Positions 27,996-36,034 of a stretch of DNA of 64,000 nt are shown here, in pieces (within the stretch, counting starts at the first letter, position 1; every line of letters begins with the position of its first letter). A program made the position numbers and the translations under genes. The notes under the pieces are model-generated. The model was not told where the DNA came from and made no database searches. It saw nothing but the letters and a program-made list of their open reading frames with translations. This stretch comes from Neptuniibacter victor. GTDB lineage: Bacteria; Pseudomonadota; Gammaproteobacteria; Pseudomonadales; Balneatricaceae. Location of the stretch: assembly GCA_027943745.1 (NCBI GenBank), contig AP025763.1:3162001-3226000 (forward strand). Direction: 5' to 3'.

Positions 27996-29630
27996 ATGTC
28001 GCCTAAAGACACCCAAGCTTGGACAGATCTTCAATCCCACGCTTACTACATGTCACAATCGCATATCAGTACGCTTTTCCAAGAGTCGCCTGATCGCTTT
28101 TCACAATTTGGCTTCGCGCAAGACGACCTGCTGCTTGATCTATCCAAACAGCGCATCACCGATGAAACCCTTTCGCTACTTATCAAGCTAGCCAAGGAAC
28201 GGGACCTTAAGGGCTGGACAGAAGACCTGTTTAACGGAAAGCATATAAACGATTCCGAAGACAGGCCTGCACTTCATACCGCCCTGCGTACACCCAAGGG
28301 CGACAAGCTTGAAGTTGACGGTGTAGAGATAATAGAAGAAGTACACCAGAACCTTGAACGCATGGATGCCATTGTTAACAAGATCCACTCAGGACAATGG
28401 CGAGGATATACAGGGCATTCGATCAACACCGTTGTTAATATTGGTGTCGGCGGTTCGGATCTCGGCCCTTTTATGGCGTGTAAAGCCCTATCAGAGAACC
28501 AACCGGCTGAAGCACGCGCCCTGAAAGTACATTTTGTATCATCAATGGATGGCAGCCAACTAGCAGATCTATTAAGCCATCTAAACCCAGCAAGAACCCT
28601 ATTTGTTATCTCATCCAAGTCGTTTACAACCATAGATACATTAGCGAATGCCAACACAGCCAAAGAGTGGCTAAAAGCCTCCAGCAATGAAGCCAGCGAA
28701 TCCGTGCTTGTTGCAAGGCACTTTATCGGGGTCTCTGCCAGCCCGGACAAAGCACTGAGCTGGGGCATCCCGGAATCAAACCAACTAGCTTTTTGGGACT
28801 GGACCGGCGGTCGTTACTCAATGTGGTCGACCATTGGCCTACCTATCGCGCTGAAATTAGGCGCTAAAGGTTTTAGAGAGGTACTCGCTGGTGCGCACGC
28901 GATGGATTGTCATTTTAGAGATACACCGTTCGAACAAAACCTACCTGTTTTGATTGCAATGATAGGTATTTGGAATATAAATTTCTTAAACATTAATGCT
29001 CACGCCATCCTTCCATACGATGGCCGTTTAAGCCATATTCCGGCTTATCTAGAGCAATTAGAGATGGAAAGTAACGGAAAATCCGTGACTCGAGACGGGA
29101 AAGCCACCGACTACAGCACCTGCCCTATTTTATGGGGCGAGGTGGGCACGAATGCCCAACACGCTTTCTACCAACTACTGCACCAAGGTACAGAATCGGT
29201 GATGTGCGACTTTATCGTGGCCGCAAGACGCTATCACGATACCGATAATGCCGAGCTTCAGCATCAGCATCAACTAAACCTTGCGAACTGTTTAGCCCAA
29301 TCACGCATCTTAGCGCTGGGCGATTCAGTCATCGAGGGCGCTGAAGATGCCCCTGTATATAAGCGTTATAAGGGCAACCAACCCTGCACAACTATCCTAT
29401 TAGACGAACTTACGCCTTACACTTTTGGCCAACTGATCGCGATGTACGAACATAAAGTATTTGTGCAATCGGTTATTTGGGACATCAACCCATTTGATCA
29501 ATGGGGTGTAGAGCTGGGCAAGAAAGTAGCCACTACTCTCTTAGAAGCACTAGGGCCAGAAGCAGCGACAAGTGACTTCGATAGTTCGACACAAGGGTTA
29601 TTACAGCATATCGCCATGAGGAACCAATAA
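27996..29630 (+). CDS. pgi: Glucose-6-phosphate isomerase
   Basis: Interconverts glucose-6-phosphate and fructose-6-phosphate. It carries NIGVGGSDLGP, the phosphosugar loop VISSKSFTTIDTLANA, DWTGGRYSMWS, and the C-terminal signature GVELGKKVA. I choose the ATG of MSPKDTQAW, which has AAGGAA six bases upstream. The in-frame ATG at 27954 lacks a ribosome site and adds 14 residues that homologues lack. The product is 544 aa. Confidence 0.97.
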   Translation: MSPKDTQAWTDLQSHAYYMSQSHISTLFQESPDRFSQFGFAQDDLLLDLSKQRITDETLSLLIKLAKERDLKGWTEDLFNGKHINDSEDRPALHTALRTPKGDKLEVDGVEIIEEVHQNLERMDAIVNKIHSGQWRGYTGHSINTVVNIGVGGSDLGPFMACKALSENQPAEARALKVHFVSSMDGSQLADLLSHLNPARTLFVISSKSFTTIDTLANANTAKEWLKASSNEASESVLVARHFIGVSASPDKALSWGIPESNQLAFWDWTGGRYSMWSTIGLPIALKLGAKGFREVLAGAHAMDCHFRDTPFEQNLPVLIAMIGIWNINFLNINAHAILPYDGRLSHIPAYLEQLEMESNGKSVTRDGKATDYSTCPILWGEVGTNAQHAFYQLLHQGTESVMCDFIVAARRYHDTDNAELQHQHQLNLANCLAQSRILALGDSVIEGAEDAPVYKRYKGNQPCTTILLDELTPYTFGQLIAMYEHKVFVQSVIWDINPFDQWGVELGKKVATTLLEALGPEAATSDFDSSTQGLLQHIAMRNQ

Positions 29631-29631
29631 G

Positions 29632-30900
29632 ATGAAAATTACGGTATGGGGTAATGAACTTCCGGCATGGACATCCGCCGCAGCGCTAGCCGAAAGCGGC
29701 AATCATGTGCAGATAGTCACCGGACTCGATCATTCAGGTAATAAAAACGAAATCGCGTTTAAGGTTAGTAATGAACCTGGCCTACAACAGTGCCTCGATC
29801 AAGCGATTGCAGATAATCGTTTAGTATCCGTCACAGCAGACGAAGGGCAAACGGCATCCTCTCATATTATCTGCCTTAATCCAGATGAGTACAGTACAGC
29901 CAAAGAGATTGTTCAATCGCTGGCAAAATATCAACAAAACAACTTACTGATTATCAATCAATCCAACTTTGGCGTGGGTAGCACCGATAAGCTACAACTG
30001 CTATTGGATGAACAAAACAATCAAGTGATGGCGTATCTACCCGATATGCTTGCCGAAGGTTCAGCTTTAAAAGACTTTAAACATCCTGAAACACTGATCG
30101 TTGGCTGCAGTAATGATTGGGCGATGCTGAATATTAAGGCATTGATGCGCCCCTTTAGCCAATCACTTAAACAGTGGATGATCATGAGCCCTAAAGAGGC
30201 TGAATTCACCAAATTTGCCAATACCGGCATGCTAGCACTACGCCTTGGTTATATTAACGAACTTGCGAACCTTGCAGATCAACTCGATGTCGATATTGAA
30301 GTGATTCGTGAAGGGATGATCAGCGATCCTCGCATAGGACCACACTACCTTCATCCGGGCTGCGGCTTCGGTGGTCTTCACTTTCAACAATACATCGAAG
30401 GCCTATCAGAGTTGATGGAAGAAGCTCGTAATTCGAAACTGCTTGATACGGTTTTGGTTGAGAATGAAAAACAGAAAGAGCAACCGTTCCGTAAACTATG
30501 GCGTCACTACCAGTGCGACCTAAAAGATCGTACGGTAACGATTTGGGGGCTATCATTTAAGCCCGGAACCGCCAGCATCGACAACGCCCCGAGCCTAAAA
30601 ACAATCGAAACACTGCTAGCCCAAGGCTGCAAAATAATGGTTCATGACCCCGAAGCGAGCAAAAACATTGCCCAATACTTTGGTGACAACGAGCAACTAG
30701 AGATCGTCGATTGCTGCTACCAAGCATTACAAAACAGTGATGGCTTGCTGCTTCTCACGGAATGGCCGGAATACTGGTCACCCGAATACGACGAGATGCT
30801 TAACCGGATGCGCTCTCCTCTTATTGTTGATGGCAGAAATATCTTCGACAAAGAGATGCTGCAAAGCCTTGGCTTCACCTACTACGGTGTTGGGCGTTAG
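29632..30900 (+). CDS. UDP-glucose 6-dehydrogenase-like protein lacking catalytic residues
   Basis: The 422-aa protein aligns by eye over its whole length with Ugd: KEAEFTKFANTGMLALRLGYINEL corresponds to the central Lys/Asn helix, RIGPHYLHPGCGFGG to the loop before the active site, and WGLSFKPGTASIDNAPS to the UDP-binding domain. But the active-site GGSCFPKD is GGLHFQQY (247-254), so the catalytic Cys, Lys and Asp are gone. The GxGxxG NAD loop has become VWGNELPAW, and NPEFLKEG has become LPDMLAEG. Canonical Ugd is present at 37648-38988. The gene starts one base after pgi, so it is co-expressed with galU-pgi. A regulatory or binding role is possible but not shown. Confidence 0.85.
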   Translation: MKITVWGNELPAWTSAAALAESGNHVQIVTGLDHSGNKNEIAFKVSNEPGLQQCLDQAIADNRLVSVTADEGQTASSHIICLNPDEYSTAKEIVQSLAKYQQNNLLIINQSNFGVGSTDKLQLLLDEQNNQVMAYLPDMLAEGSALKDFKHPETLIVGCSNDWAMLNIKALMRPFSQSLKQWMIMSPKEAEFTKFANTGMLALRLGYINELANLADQLDVDIEVIREGMISDPRIGPHYLHPGCGFGGLHFQQYIEGLSELMEEARNSKLLDTVLVENEKQKEQPFRKLWRHYQCDLKDRTVTIWGLSFKPGTASIDNAPSLKTIETLLAQGCKIMVHDPEASKNIAQYFGDNEQLEIVDCCYQALQNSDGLLLLTEWPEYWSPEYDEMLNRMRSPLIVDGRNIFDKEMLQSLGFTYYGVGR

Positions 30901-30918
30901 CTCGGCGCTATTGAAAGA

Positions 30919-31115
30919 ATCGCGCCGAGTCAGCCCTCCTACAGAATATAACTCCGAACTGTGAGAGGCGCGATTTTGTGGGAGGGGCCACTGGCCGCGA
31001 TATTGTGGAAAGTGTCACATTCTGAGAGGCTAGACCTTGTGAGAAGGACCTTCTTTGTTAAAGGGACCACCTTGTGGCAGGGGTCTTCTTTGTGGGAGGC
31101 GCGACCCGCGGCGAT
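30919..31115. repeat. REP cluster with a run of truncated REP heads
   Basis: It holds an inverted REP of the CCGA class (30919-30943), a forward REP with hairpin GGCCACTGGCC (30977-31001), and then short degenerate units beginning TGAGAGG, TGTGAGAAGG, TGTTAAAGG and TGTGGCAGG at about 31023, 31038, 31056 and 31073 (15-18 bp each), ending in a complete REP, TGTGGGAGGCGCGACCCGC, at 31091-31115. It fills the space between the Ugd-like gene and the VanZ-like gene. Confidence 0.85.
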
Positions 31116-31161
31116 TCTTTCATAGAAAAAGCAACAAACCATCACTACTTGAGACAACAAA

Positions 31162-31530
31162 GTGACAAAAAGATACCACCTCATCATATGGGCTCTCTTC
31201 ATCTGCGCCTTAGCCGCACTCGCTTATGGCATCTTTAGGCCATCTCCACCCGAGAAGCTATTTGAAAACTCCGATAAAGTCGGCCACTTTATCGCATTCT
31301 TTGGTGTGTCGTTTCTAGGTCGATTAGCCATCCAAAAACTCCCTGCCATCATCTATTGGGGCTCCTGGTTTGGACTAGCTGGATTACTTGAATACCTTCA
31401 AGGAGAGCTAAGGCCTATGCGACATTTCTCCATTGAAGATGCCTACGCCAATGCCATTGGCGTCGCTATCGCATTGACCGTTTTTTTGATCGCCAAAAGA
31501 ATATTCTCACGACCAAAAACAACAAATTAA
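31162..31530 (+). CDS. VanZ-like family membrane protein
   Basis: A small membrane protein of 122 aa with about four hydrophobic segments. The pattern SDKVGHFIAFFGVSFLGRL, then LEYLQGEL...RHFSIEDAYANAIGVAIA, matches the VanZ-like domain (DKxxH, ExxQ, D-x-x-A-N-x-x-G). VanZ of enterococci gives low-level teicoplanin resistance; the function of free-standing proteobacterial copies is unknown. The start codon is GTG with only a weak ribosome site. REP clusters lie on both sides. Confidence 0.75.
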   Translation: MTKRYHLIIWALFICALAALAYGIFRPSPPEKLFENSDKVGHFIAFFGVSFLGRLAIQKLPAIIYWGSWFGLAGLLEYLQGELRPMRHFSIEDAYANAIGVAIALTVFLIAKRIFSRPKTTN

Positions 31531-31542
31531 AAGCCATTTTAT

Positions 31543-31704
31543 TGTGGGAAGGACCTTCTTTGTGGGAGGGTTCTCTTTGTGGGAGGGCCGACCCGGCGCG
31601 ATTTCTTTTGATTCTTTTTACTCTTTTAAATCCAAAACCAAAACTATCGCCGCGGGTCACGCCTCCTACAAAACACCACATCCCCGCGGGTCACGCCTCC
31701 CACA
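31543..31704. repeat. REP cluster on the 3' side of the RAYT gene
   Basis: Two truncated heads (31543-31560 with the palindrome GAAGGACCTTC, and 31561-31577) run into a full forward REP with hairpin GCCGACCCGGC (31578-31602). After an AT-rich spacer come two inverted REPs, at 31646-31670 and 31681-31704. The last ends 7 bp from the RAYT stop codon. Confidence 0.9.
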
Positions 31705-31710
31705 AATATC

Positions 31711-32160
31711 TTAAACCCAAACAGCATCCCACAGAGGATACTCTCTTATGGATTTCACCAATCCTGCCCTAACAGGATTTAGAATAATATAGCGCGCCAT
31801 ATTCAACAGCTCATTTTCATCACGCACACATCGATCATGATAGCCATCCTGCCAAAATCGTCCCCTCCTCCCTATCCGGTTATTAATAAGATGAGCAGAA
31901 ATCGATTTAACAGAATGCACAACGTGACTTAACGGCTTTTGCTCTAATTGAACCAACCAATGAACATGGTCGGGCATAACAACAAAGGAAAGCGTAGTGG
32001 CCTCAAGCAACTCATGATTAAGAACACCAACAACCTCCCTCCCTAACTCAAAACGATCAAACCAGGTTTGTCGTTTATGAGTTACAAACGTCACAAGATA
32101 GACATGCTGCTCTTGTGAAAAACGACCTTTCCTTAGGTCTACGGAATTTCCCTTTCCCAT
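31711..32160 (-). mobile_element. REP-associated tyrosine transposase (RAYT, TnpA_REP)
   Basis: Coding gene of 149 aa in the Y1/HUH transposase superfamily, related to IS200/IS605 TnpA. The HUH metal site is HVH at 65-67 in VMPDHVHWLVQL. The catalytic tyrosine is Tyr107 in RFWQDGYHDRCVRD, and YIILNPVRAGLV (124-135) is the RAYT hallmark. Such proteins nick and process REP hairpins with a conserved GTRG head, and occur as single domesticated copies flanked by REPs. Here REPs lie 7 bp past the stop and 40 bp before the start, with heads GTGG or GTAG. All catalytic residues are intact, so it is likely active. Confidence 0.93.
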
Positions 32161-32181
32161 ATAAACACTCCCTGTGTTTAT
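32161..32181 (-). promoter_or_regulatory. Hairpin presenting the RAYT ribosome binding site in its loop
   Basis: Read on the minus strand: stem ATAAACAC, loop AGGGA, stem GTGTTTAT, directly followed by the RAYT ATG. The Shine-Dalgarno AGGGAG is formed by the loop plus the first base of the second arm, seven bases before the ATG. On the plus strand the same stem is followed by five T residues and could stop transcripts entering the gene antisense. Confidence 0.7.
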
Positions 32182-32199
32182 TTTTAAATTTTAAAAAAC

Positions 32200-32415
32200 A
32201 TCGCCGCGGGTCACGCCTCCTACAGAAACCCATCGCCGCGAGTCGCACCTCCTACAAGGCACAATATCCCAAATCTCTGCCAAGCCCTGTGGGTGGAGCC
32301 TTCTTTGTGGGAGGGCCGACCCGGCGCGATTGTTATATCTTTTCCATCTTTAAAAAACATCGCCGCGGGTCACGCCTCCTACAGAAAATCTTCGCCGCGG
32401 GTCGCGCCTCCCACA
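32200..32415. repeat. REP cluster on the 5' side of the RAYT gene
   Basis: Inverted REPs at 32200-32224, 32232-32256, 32359-32383 and 32391-32415 carry the CGCGGGTCACGCC or near-identical hairpin with CTCCTACA/CTCCCACA heads. One truncated forward head (32288-32305) leads into a full forward REP with GCCGACCCGGC (32306-32330). The spacer after 32330 (TTGTTATATCTTTTCCATC) recurs after the REP at 33229. Confidence 0.9.
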
Positions 32416-32430
32416 ATTAAACCTACAACC

Positions 32431-33054
32431 TTACTTGCTATAACTAACCAGCTGGCAGCGATGCCCTTCTAAACTGACTTCTTTTAACTGATAAGAGGCA
32501 TCAGCCTTCATCAAAATATGCATTGAAAAGTCTTCATCAGGCACCAGCACAAAATGCTCTAATGTCTGATTTACAGGCACTGGAATCAAATCACCAGTTA
32601 CCGTCTTCGCAACAAGCTCAGCACTACAATTTACATTAATTTTCTTTAAAGCCTTTCCTTCGAGTAATCCATACTCTAGATGCAGATCACAGCCCTGAAC
32701 AAGCTCACTGCCCATTACCTTCTCGCAACTAAGGGAAGCACCGTTGTCAGCAAGCTGAAACTCTTTCTTAACCGTTTTTGCGATCGCTTTCTGCTCTTCT
32801 GCCAAAAAGCGACTACTCATCCACCCTTCGGTATGCCCTGTTTCTTCATCGCGTCCCAAAAAATAAATTTTGGTCCAGCCATCCTGCTCTTTGTCTTTAA
32901 TAACAAGATGCCCCTTGTTAAGCATGACTAAGCTCTTGCCATACAAGCCAGGCTCTGCCCTAACACGCACGCTATCAGCCGTAACAACAAGATAATCAAC
33001 CGCCATCGCATTCATTGAAATAAGCAGTAATAGAGAAACAAATAGTTTATTCAC
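32431..33054 (-). CDS. Secreted SH3-domain protein of unknown function
   Basis: The 207-aa product has a Sec signal peptide (about 1-18, ending MNAMA) and a bacterial SH3-like domain at about 20-90 (VTADSVRVRAEPGLYGKSLVMLNKG, then DGWTKIYFL and EGWMSSRFL). The C-terminal 100 residues have no family I recognise; two cysteines there (Cys109 and Cys122 by my count) may form a disulfide. SH3_3 domains in periplasmic proteins often bind peptidoglycan or peptides, but no catalytic domain accompanies it. REPs lie on both sides. Confidence 0.75.
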   Translation of the reverse strand: MNKLFVSLLLLISMNAMAVDYLVVTADSVRVRAEPGLYGKSLVMLNKGHLVIKDKEQDGWTKIYFLGRDEETGHTEGWMSSRFLAEEQKAIAKTVKKEFQLADNGASLSCEKVMGSELVQGCDLHLEYGLLEGKALKKINVNCSAELVAKTVTGDLIPVPVNQTLEHFVLVPDEDFSMHILMKADASYQLKEVSLEGHRCQLVSYSK

Positions 33055-33146
33055 AACAACGCCTTAGTAAAGATTCCTTTAGATAGGGATAGTAGTAATT
33101 TTAACCACCTGTCGGCAAGTGTTTAGTGAGAGGCAAGCCTGGCTAC

Positions 33147-33488
33147 TGTGAAAAGGCCTACCTGTGGCAGTGTCTTCTTTGTGGGAGGGACCTCTTTGTG
33201 TGAAAGCCAACCTGAGGGAGGGTCCACCTGTGGGAGGGCCGACCCGGCGCGATTGTTATATCTTTTCCATCTTTAAAAACTCGCCGCGAGTCATGCCTCC
33301 TACAAGGCACAATATCCCAAATCCCTCCAACCCTGTGGGAGGGGCCACTGGCCGCGATTTCTTTTTGATTATTTTAAATCCAAAACCAACAACCTCGCCG
33401 CGAGTCACGCCTCCTACAAAACAGAACCATCGCCGCGGGTCACGCCTCCCACAAACCAACACCATCGCCGCGGGTCACGCCTTCTACA
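33147..33488. repeat. REP cluster starting with five truncated REP heads
   Basis: Units start at 33147, 33163, 33180, 33197 and 33213 (16-17 bp each, TGTG or TGAG head plus a short GC dyad) and end in a complete forward REP at 33229-33253. Then follow inverted 33281-33304, forward 33334-33358 (GGCCACTGGCC), and three inverted copies at 33395-33418, 33429-33453 and 33464-33488, the last reaching the 3' end of the beta-CASP gene. Spacers are shared with the clusters at 23618 and 32200. Confidence 0.9.
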
Positions 33489-33491
33489 GCT

Positions 33492-34877
33492 TCAATGCTT
33501 AGGAATCCAAACCTTGGCTTCAGGCACCAACCCCTGCAGCTTAACCTGCAAAGCTCGTTTGGCAAGGTCATCACCATGCACAATGCGTATCTCTTTGGGC
33601 TTACGCTTCATACCCTTAACAAAGTCAACCAAGTCCTTTTGATCGGCATGGGCTGAATAGCCACTAATGCTATGAACTCCCGCAGCGATCGTAATCTTTT
33701 CACCCTCCAATTCTACATACCCGCCCTTAGGACCATATTCCTGAATATCTCTACCCGGCGTCCCTTCAGCCTGATAGCCAACAAACAATAGATCTGTCCG
33801 CGGATCGTCCAACAATGCTTTGAGGTAATTTACAATGCGGCCACCGGCACACATCCCGCTTGCGGCAATCACAATTGCAGGACGGCCCGATTGCTTGAGG
33901 TGGCTCACAACTCGCAGATGATCTGTGTGATTATCGACTGTCAGAAGCTGTTCAAAAGCGAGCGGGTGACGACCTTCCATAACTTTCTGTCGAGCCTCCT
34001 GATCCCAAAGAGTCTTCAGCGATCGATAATGTTCTGTAAATTCCGCTGCCAGTGGTGAATCGACAATCACATCTACCTGCTGCCAATCATCATTACTGTG
34101 ATGAATAATATCTTCGATCTCATAAAGCAGTTCTTGTGTTCGACCAATACTGAATGCTGGGATAAGCACAGTGCCAGCATTAGAGAAACAACGCTCGACT
34201 ATCTGTTTAAGCGCTAACAGCCTATTCTTTCGTCCTTCATGCAGCTTATCGCCATAAGTACTCCCAATCACTAAACAGTCTGCTTGCTCAGGCGCTGCCG
34301 GTTCAGCTAAAAGCGGTGAATAAGGCGCACCCAAATCCCCCGAAAACACGACCCGCTCTCGCCCATGATTAGTGCTGCCCTTTTCCTGCTCAGGAATATC
34401 AAACTCTACATAAGCGGAACCTAGAATATGCCCCGCCATACGGAAACAACAACGCGTATCTAACGACTCTAAATCAAACCACTCGTCATAAGGGAAAGGC
34501 CTTAAAAGGGATCGCAAACGAGACAGCACTTTTTCAATCAAATCATGATCACGTGTAATGTCAACTTTTATGGCATCTTCGATAACGAGTGGGAGCAATT
34601 GGGCGGTTGCCTGAGTTGAGTAGATCGGTTTATCAAAACCCGCAGCCAACAAATAAGGAATACGCCCGACATGATCAATATGGCAATGGGTAACAACCAA
34701 CGCTTCTATATGATCAAGGGAAAAGCCTATAGCAAGTGAACCTTGCTCAAGATGAGATGCTTCAGCACCCTGAAACATCCCACAATCGACCAGCACCGAA
34801 CGGTGCTCATCGCAGAATAGTTGATGGCATGAACCGGTAACACCGCTTACGGCACCATGGTGTTTAATATTCGCCAT
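33492..34877 (-). CDS. MBL-fold beta-CASP ribonuclease-like protein
   Basis: Metallo-beta-lactamase fold nuclease of the beta-CASP group (like TTHA0252 and eukaryotic CPSF73), likely acting on RNA in the cytoplasm. The 461 aa show HCHIDH (64-69), AGHILGSAYVEF, FSGDLG, the beta-CASP insert from about 210 (PAFSIGRTQELL, DSPLAAEFT), ASGMCAGGRIVNYL and the C-terminal SGYSAHADQKDLVDF. Motif GSTYGDKLH has Gly where many members have Glu before STYG. RNA substrate unknown. Its 3' end touches the REP cluster. Confidence 0.9.
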   Translation of the reverse strand: MANIKHHGAVSGVTGSCHQLFCDEHRSVLVDCGMFQGAEASHLEQGSLAIGFSLDHIEALVVTHCHIDHVGRIPYLLAAGFDKPIYSTQATAQLLPLVIEDAIKVDITRDHDLIEKVLSRLRSLLRPFPYDEWFDLESLDTRCCFRMAGHILGSAYVEFDIPEQEKGSTNHGRERVVFSGDLGAPYSPLLAEPAAPEQADCLVIGSTYGDKLHEGRKNRLLALKQIVERCFSNAGTVLIPAFSIGRTQELLYEIEDIIHHSNDDWQQVDVIVDSPLAAEFTEHYRSLKTLWDQEARQKVMEGRHPLAFEQLLTVDNHTDHLRVVSHLKQSGRPAIVIAASGMCAGGRIVNYLKALLDDPRTDLLFVGYQAEGTPGRDIQEYGPKGGYVELEGEKITIAAGVHSISGYSAHADQKDLVDFVKGMKRKPKEIRIVHGDDLAKRALQVKLQGLVPEAKVWIPKH

Positions 34878-34909
34878 AAAACCTCCGTGTTTTATGATTT
34901 ATTATTTTT

Positions 34910-34934
34910 ATCGCCGCGGGTCACGCCTCCTATA
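34910..34934 (-). repeat. Single inverted REP between galE and the beta-CASP gene
   Basis: ATCGCCGCGGGTCACGCCTC followed by CTATA, the same class as the inverted copies near the RAYT, with one change in the head. It lies 4 bp beyond the galE stop. Confidence 0.85.
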
Positions 34935-34938
34935 GAAA

Positions 34939-35961
34939 CTAATCATCATACCCATTAGGGTTTTTAGACTGCCAATTCCATGTATCAGCCATCATTTCAT
35001 CAAGAGTTCGGCTCGCCTTCCAACCTAACTCTTTCTCAGCTTTAGATGCATCTGCCCAAAAAGCAGGTAGATCGCCCTCTCTACGTGGAGCAAAGGAATA
35101 TGGAACTTCTACGCCTGTTACATCTTGGAATGAATTAACCATCTCTAAAACAGAGGTACCCGATCCGGTACCCAAGTTATAGATATGAACACCTCCATCA
35201 CTTAAACAACCCAGCGCTGCTAAATGCCCATCAGCCAGATCCATTACATGTAGGTAATCACGCTCACAAGTGCCATCATCCGTTGGATAATCATTACCAA
35301 ATATCGAAAGTTCTTTACGCTTACCGACAGCGACCTGACTAATAAACGGCATTAAGTTATTAGGGATACCTTTAGGGTCTTCGCCAATCAAACCAGAAGG
35401 ATGCGCACCAATAGGATTAAAGTAGCGTAGCAACGCAACTGACCATTCGGGATCAGACTTACATAAGTCAGTAAGCAACTGTTCAACCATCGCCTTAGAG
35501 GTACCGTAAGGGTTAGAGGTTTTACCACGAGGCATTGTTTCAATATAAGGAACAGGTGCATCTTCACCGTAAACAGTTGCAGAGGAACTAAAAACAAGCG
35601 TCTTAACACCCGCCGCAGCCATCGCTTCGCAAAGCACAAGCGTACCCGTTACATTATTTTGGTAGTAAGCTAAAGGTATCTGTGTACTTTCACCCACAGC
35701 TTTAAGACCTGCGAAGTGAATCACAGAATCAATTGAGTATTTAGCGAACATTTTATCTAAACATCCACGGTCAAGGATATCGCCCTTAACAAACTCAGGT
35801 CTTATTCCGGTAATCGAATGGATACGGTTCAATACTTCAGCATTGCTATTACAGAGGTTATCTAAAACAATAACCTTCGATCCCTGAGTAATTAACTGGA
35901 CAGCTGTATGAGAGCCAATATAGCCGGCACCGCCGGTGATTAATACCGTATTTTTAGACAC
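34939..35961 (-). CDS. galE: UDP-glucose 4-epimerase
   Basis: Interconverts UDP-glucose and UDP-galactose. The 340-aa short-chain dehydrogenase fold has LITGGAGYIGSHTAVQL at 6-22, FSSSATVYG with the catalytic Ser region, and the YGTSKAMVEQ Tyr/Lys pair (the usual YxxxK), then RYFNPIGAHPSGLIGEDP. It lies downstream of manC and ugd on the same strand, in a nucleotide-sugar group that fits capsule, LPS or exopolysaccharide supply. Confidence 0.97.
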   Translation of the reverse strand: MSKNTVLITGGAGYIGSHTAVQLITQGSKVIVLDNLCNSNAEVLNRIHSITGIRPEFVKGDILDRGCLDKMFAKYSIDSVIHFAGLKAVGESTQIPLAYYQNNVTGTLVLCEAMAAAGVKTLVFSSSATVYGEDAPVPYIETMPRGKTSNPYGTSKAMVEQLLTDLCKSDPEWSVALLRYFNPIGAHPSGLIGEDPKGIPNNLMPFISQVAVGKRKELSIFGNDYPTDDGTCERDYLHVMDLADGHLAALGCLSDGGVHIYNLGTGSGTSVLEMVNSFQDVTGVEVPYSFAPRREGDLPAFWADASKAEKELGWKASRTLDEMMADTWNWQSKNPNGYDD

Positions 35962-36034
35962 TCAAACTCCTTCTACTCTAAAAGAAACTGAAAGCAATTT
36001 ACGCGATAGCTTTCTAATCATAACATCCAGTTAA

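Noticed and set aside
32115-32420. Plus-strand open frame over the RAYT 5' side
   Set aside because: Translates REP repeats; no ribosome site or family.
33147-33488. REP clusters as CRISPR or as coding DNA
   Set aside because: Repeats are in both orientations with irregular or similar spacers, and the open frames there are low-complexity by-products of REP sequence (VGGVTRGE-like peptides).
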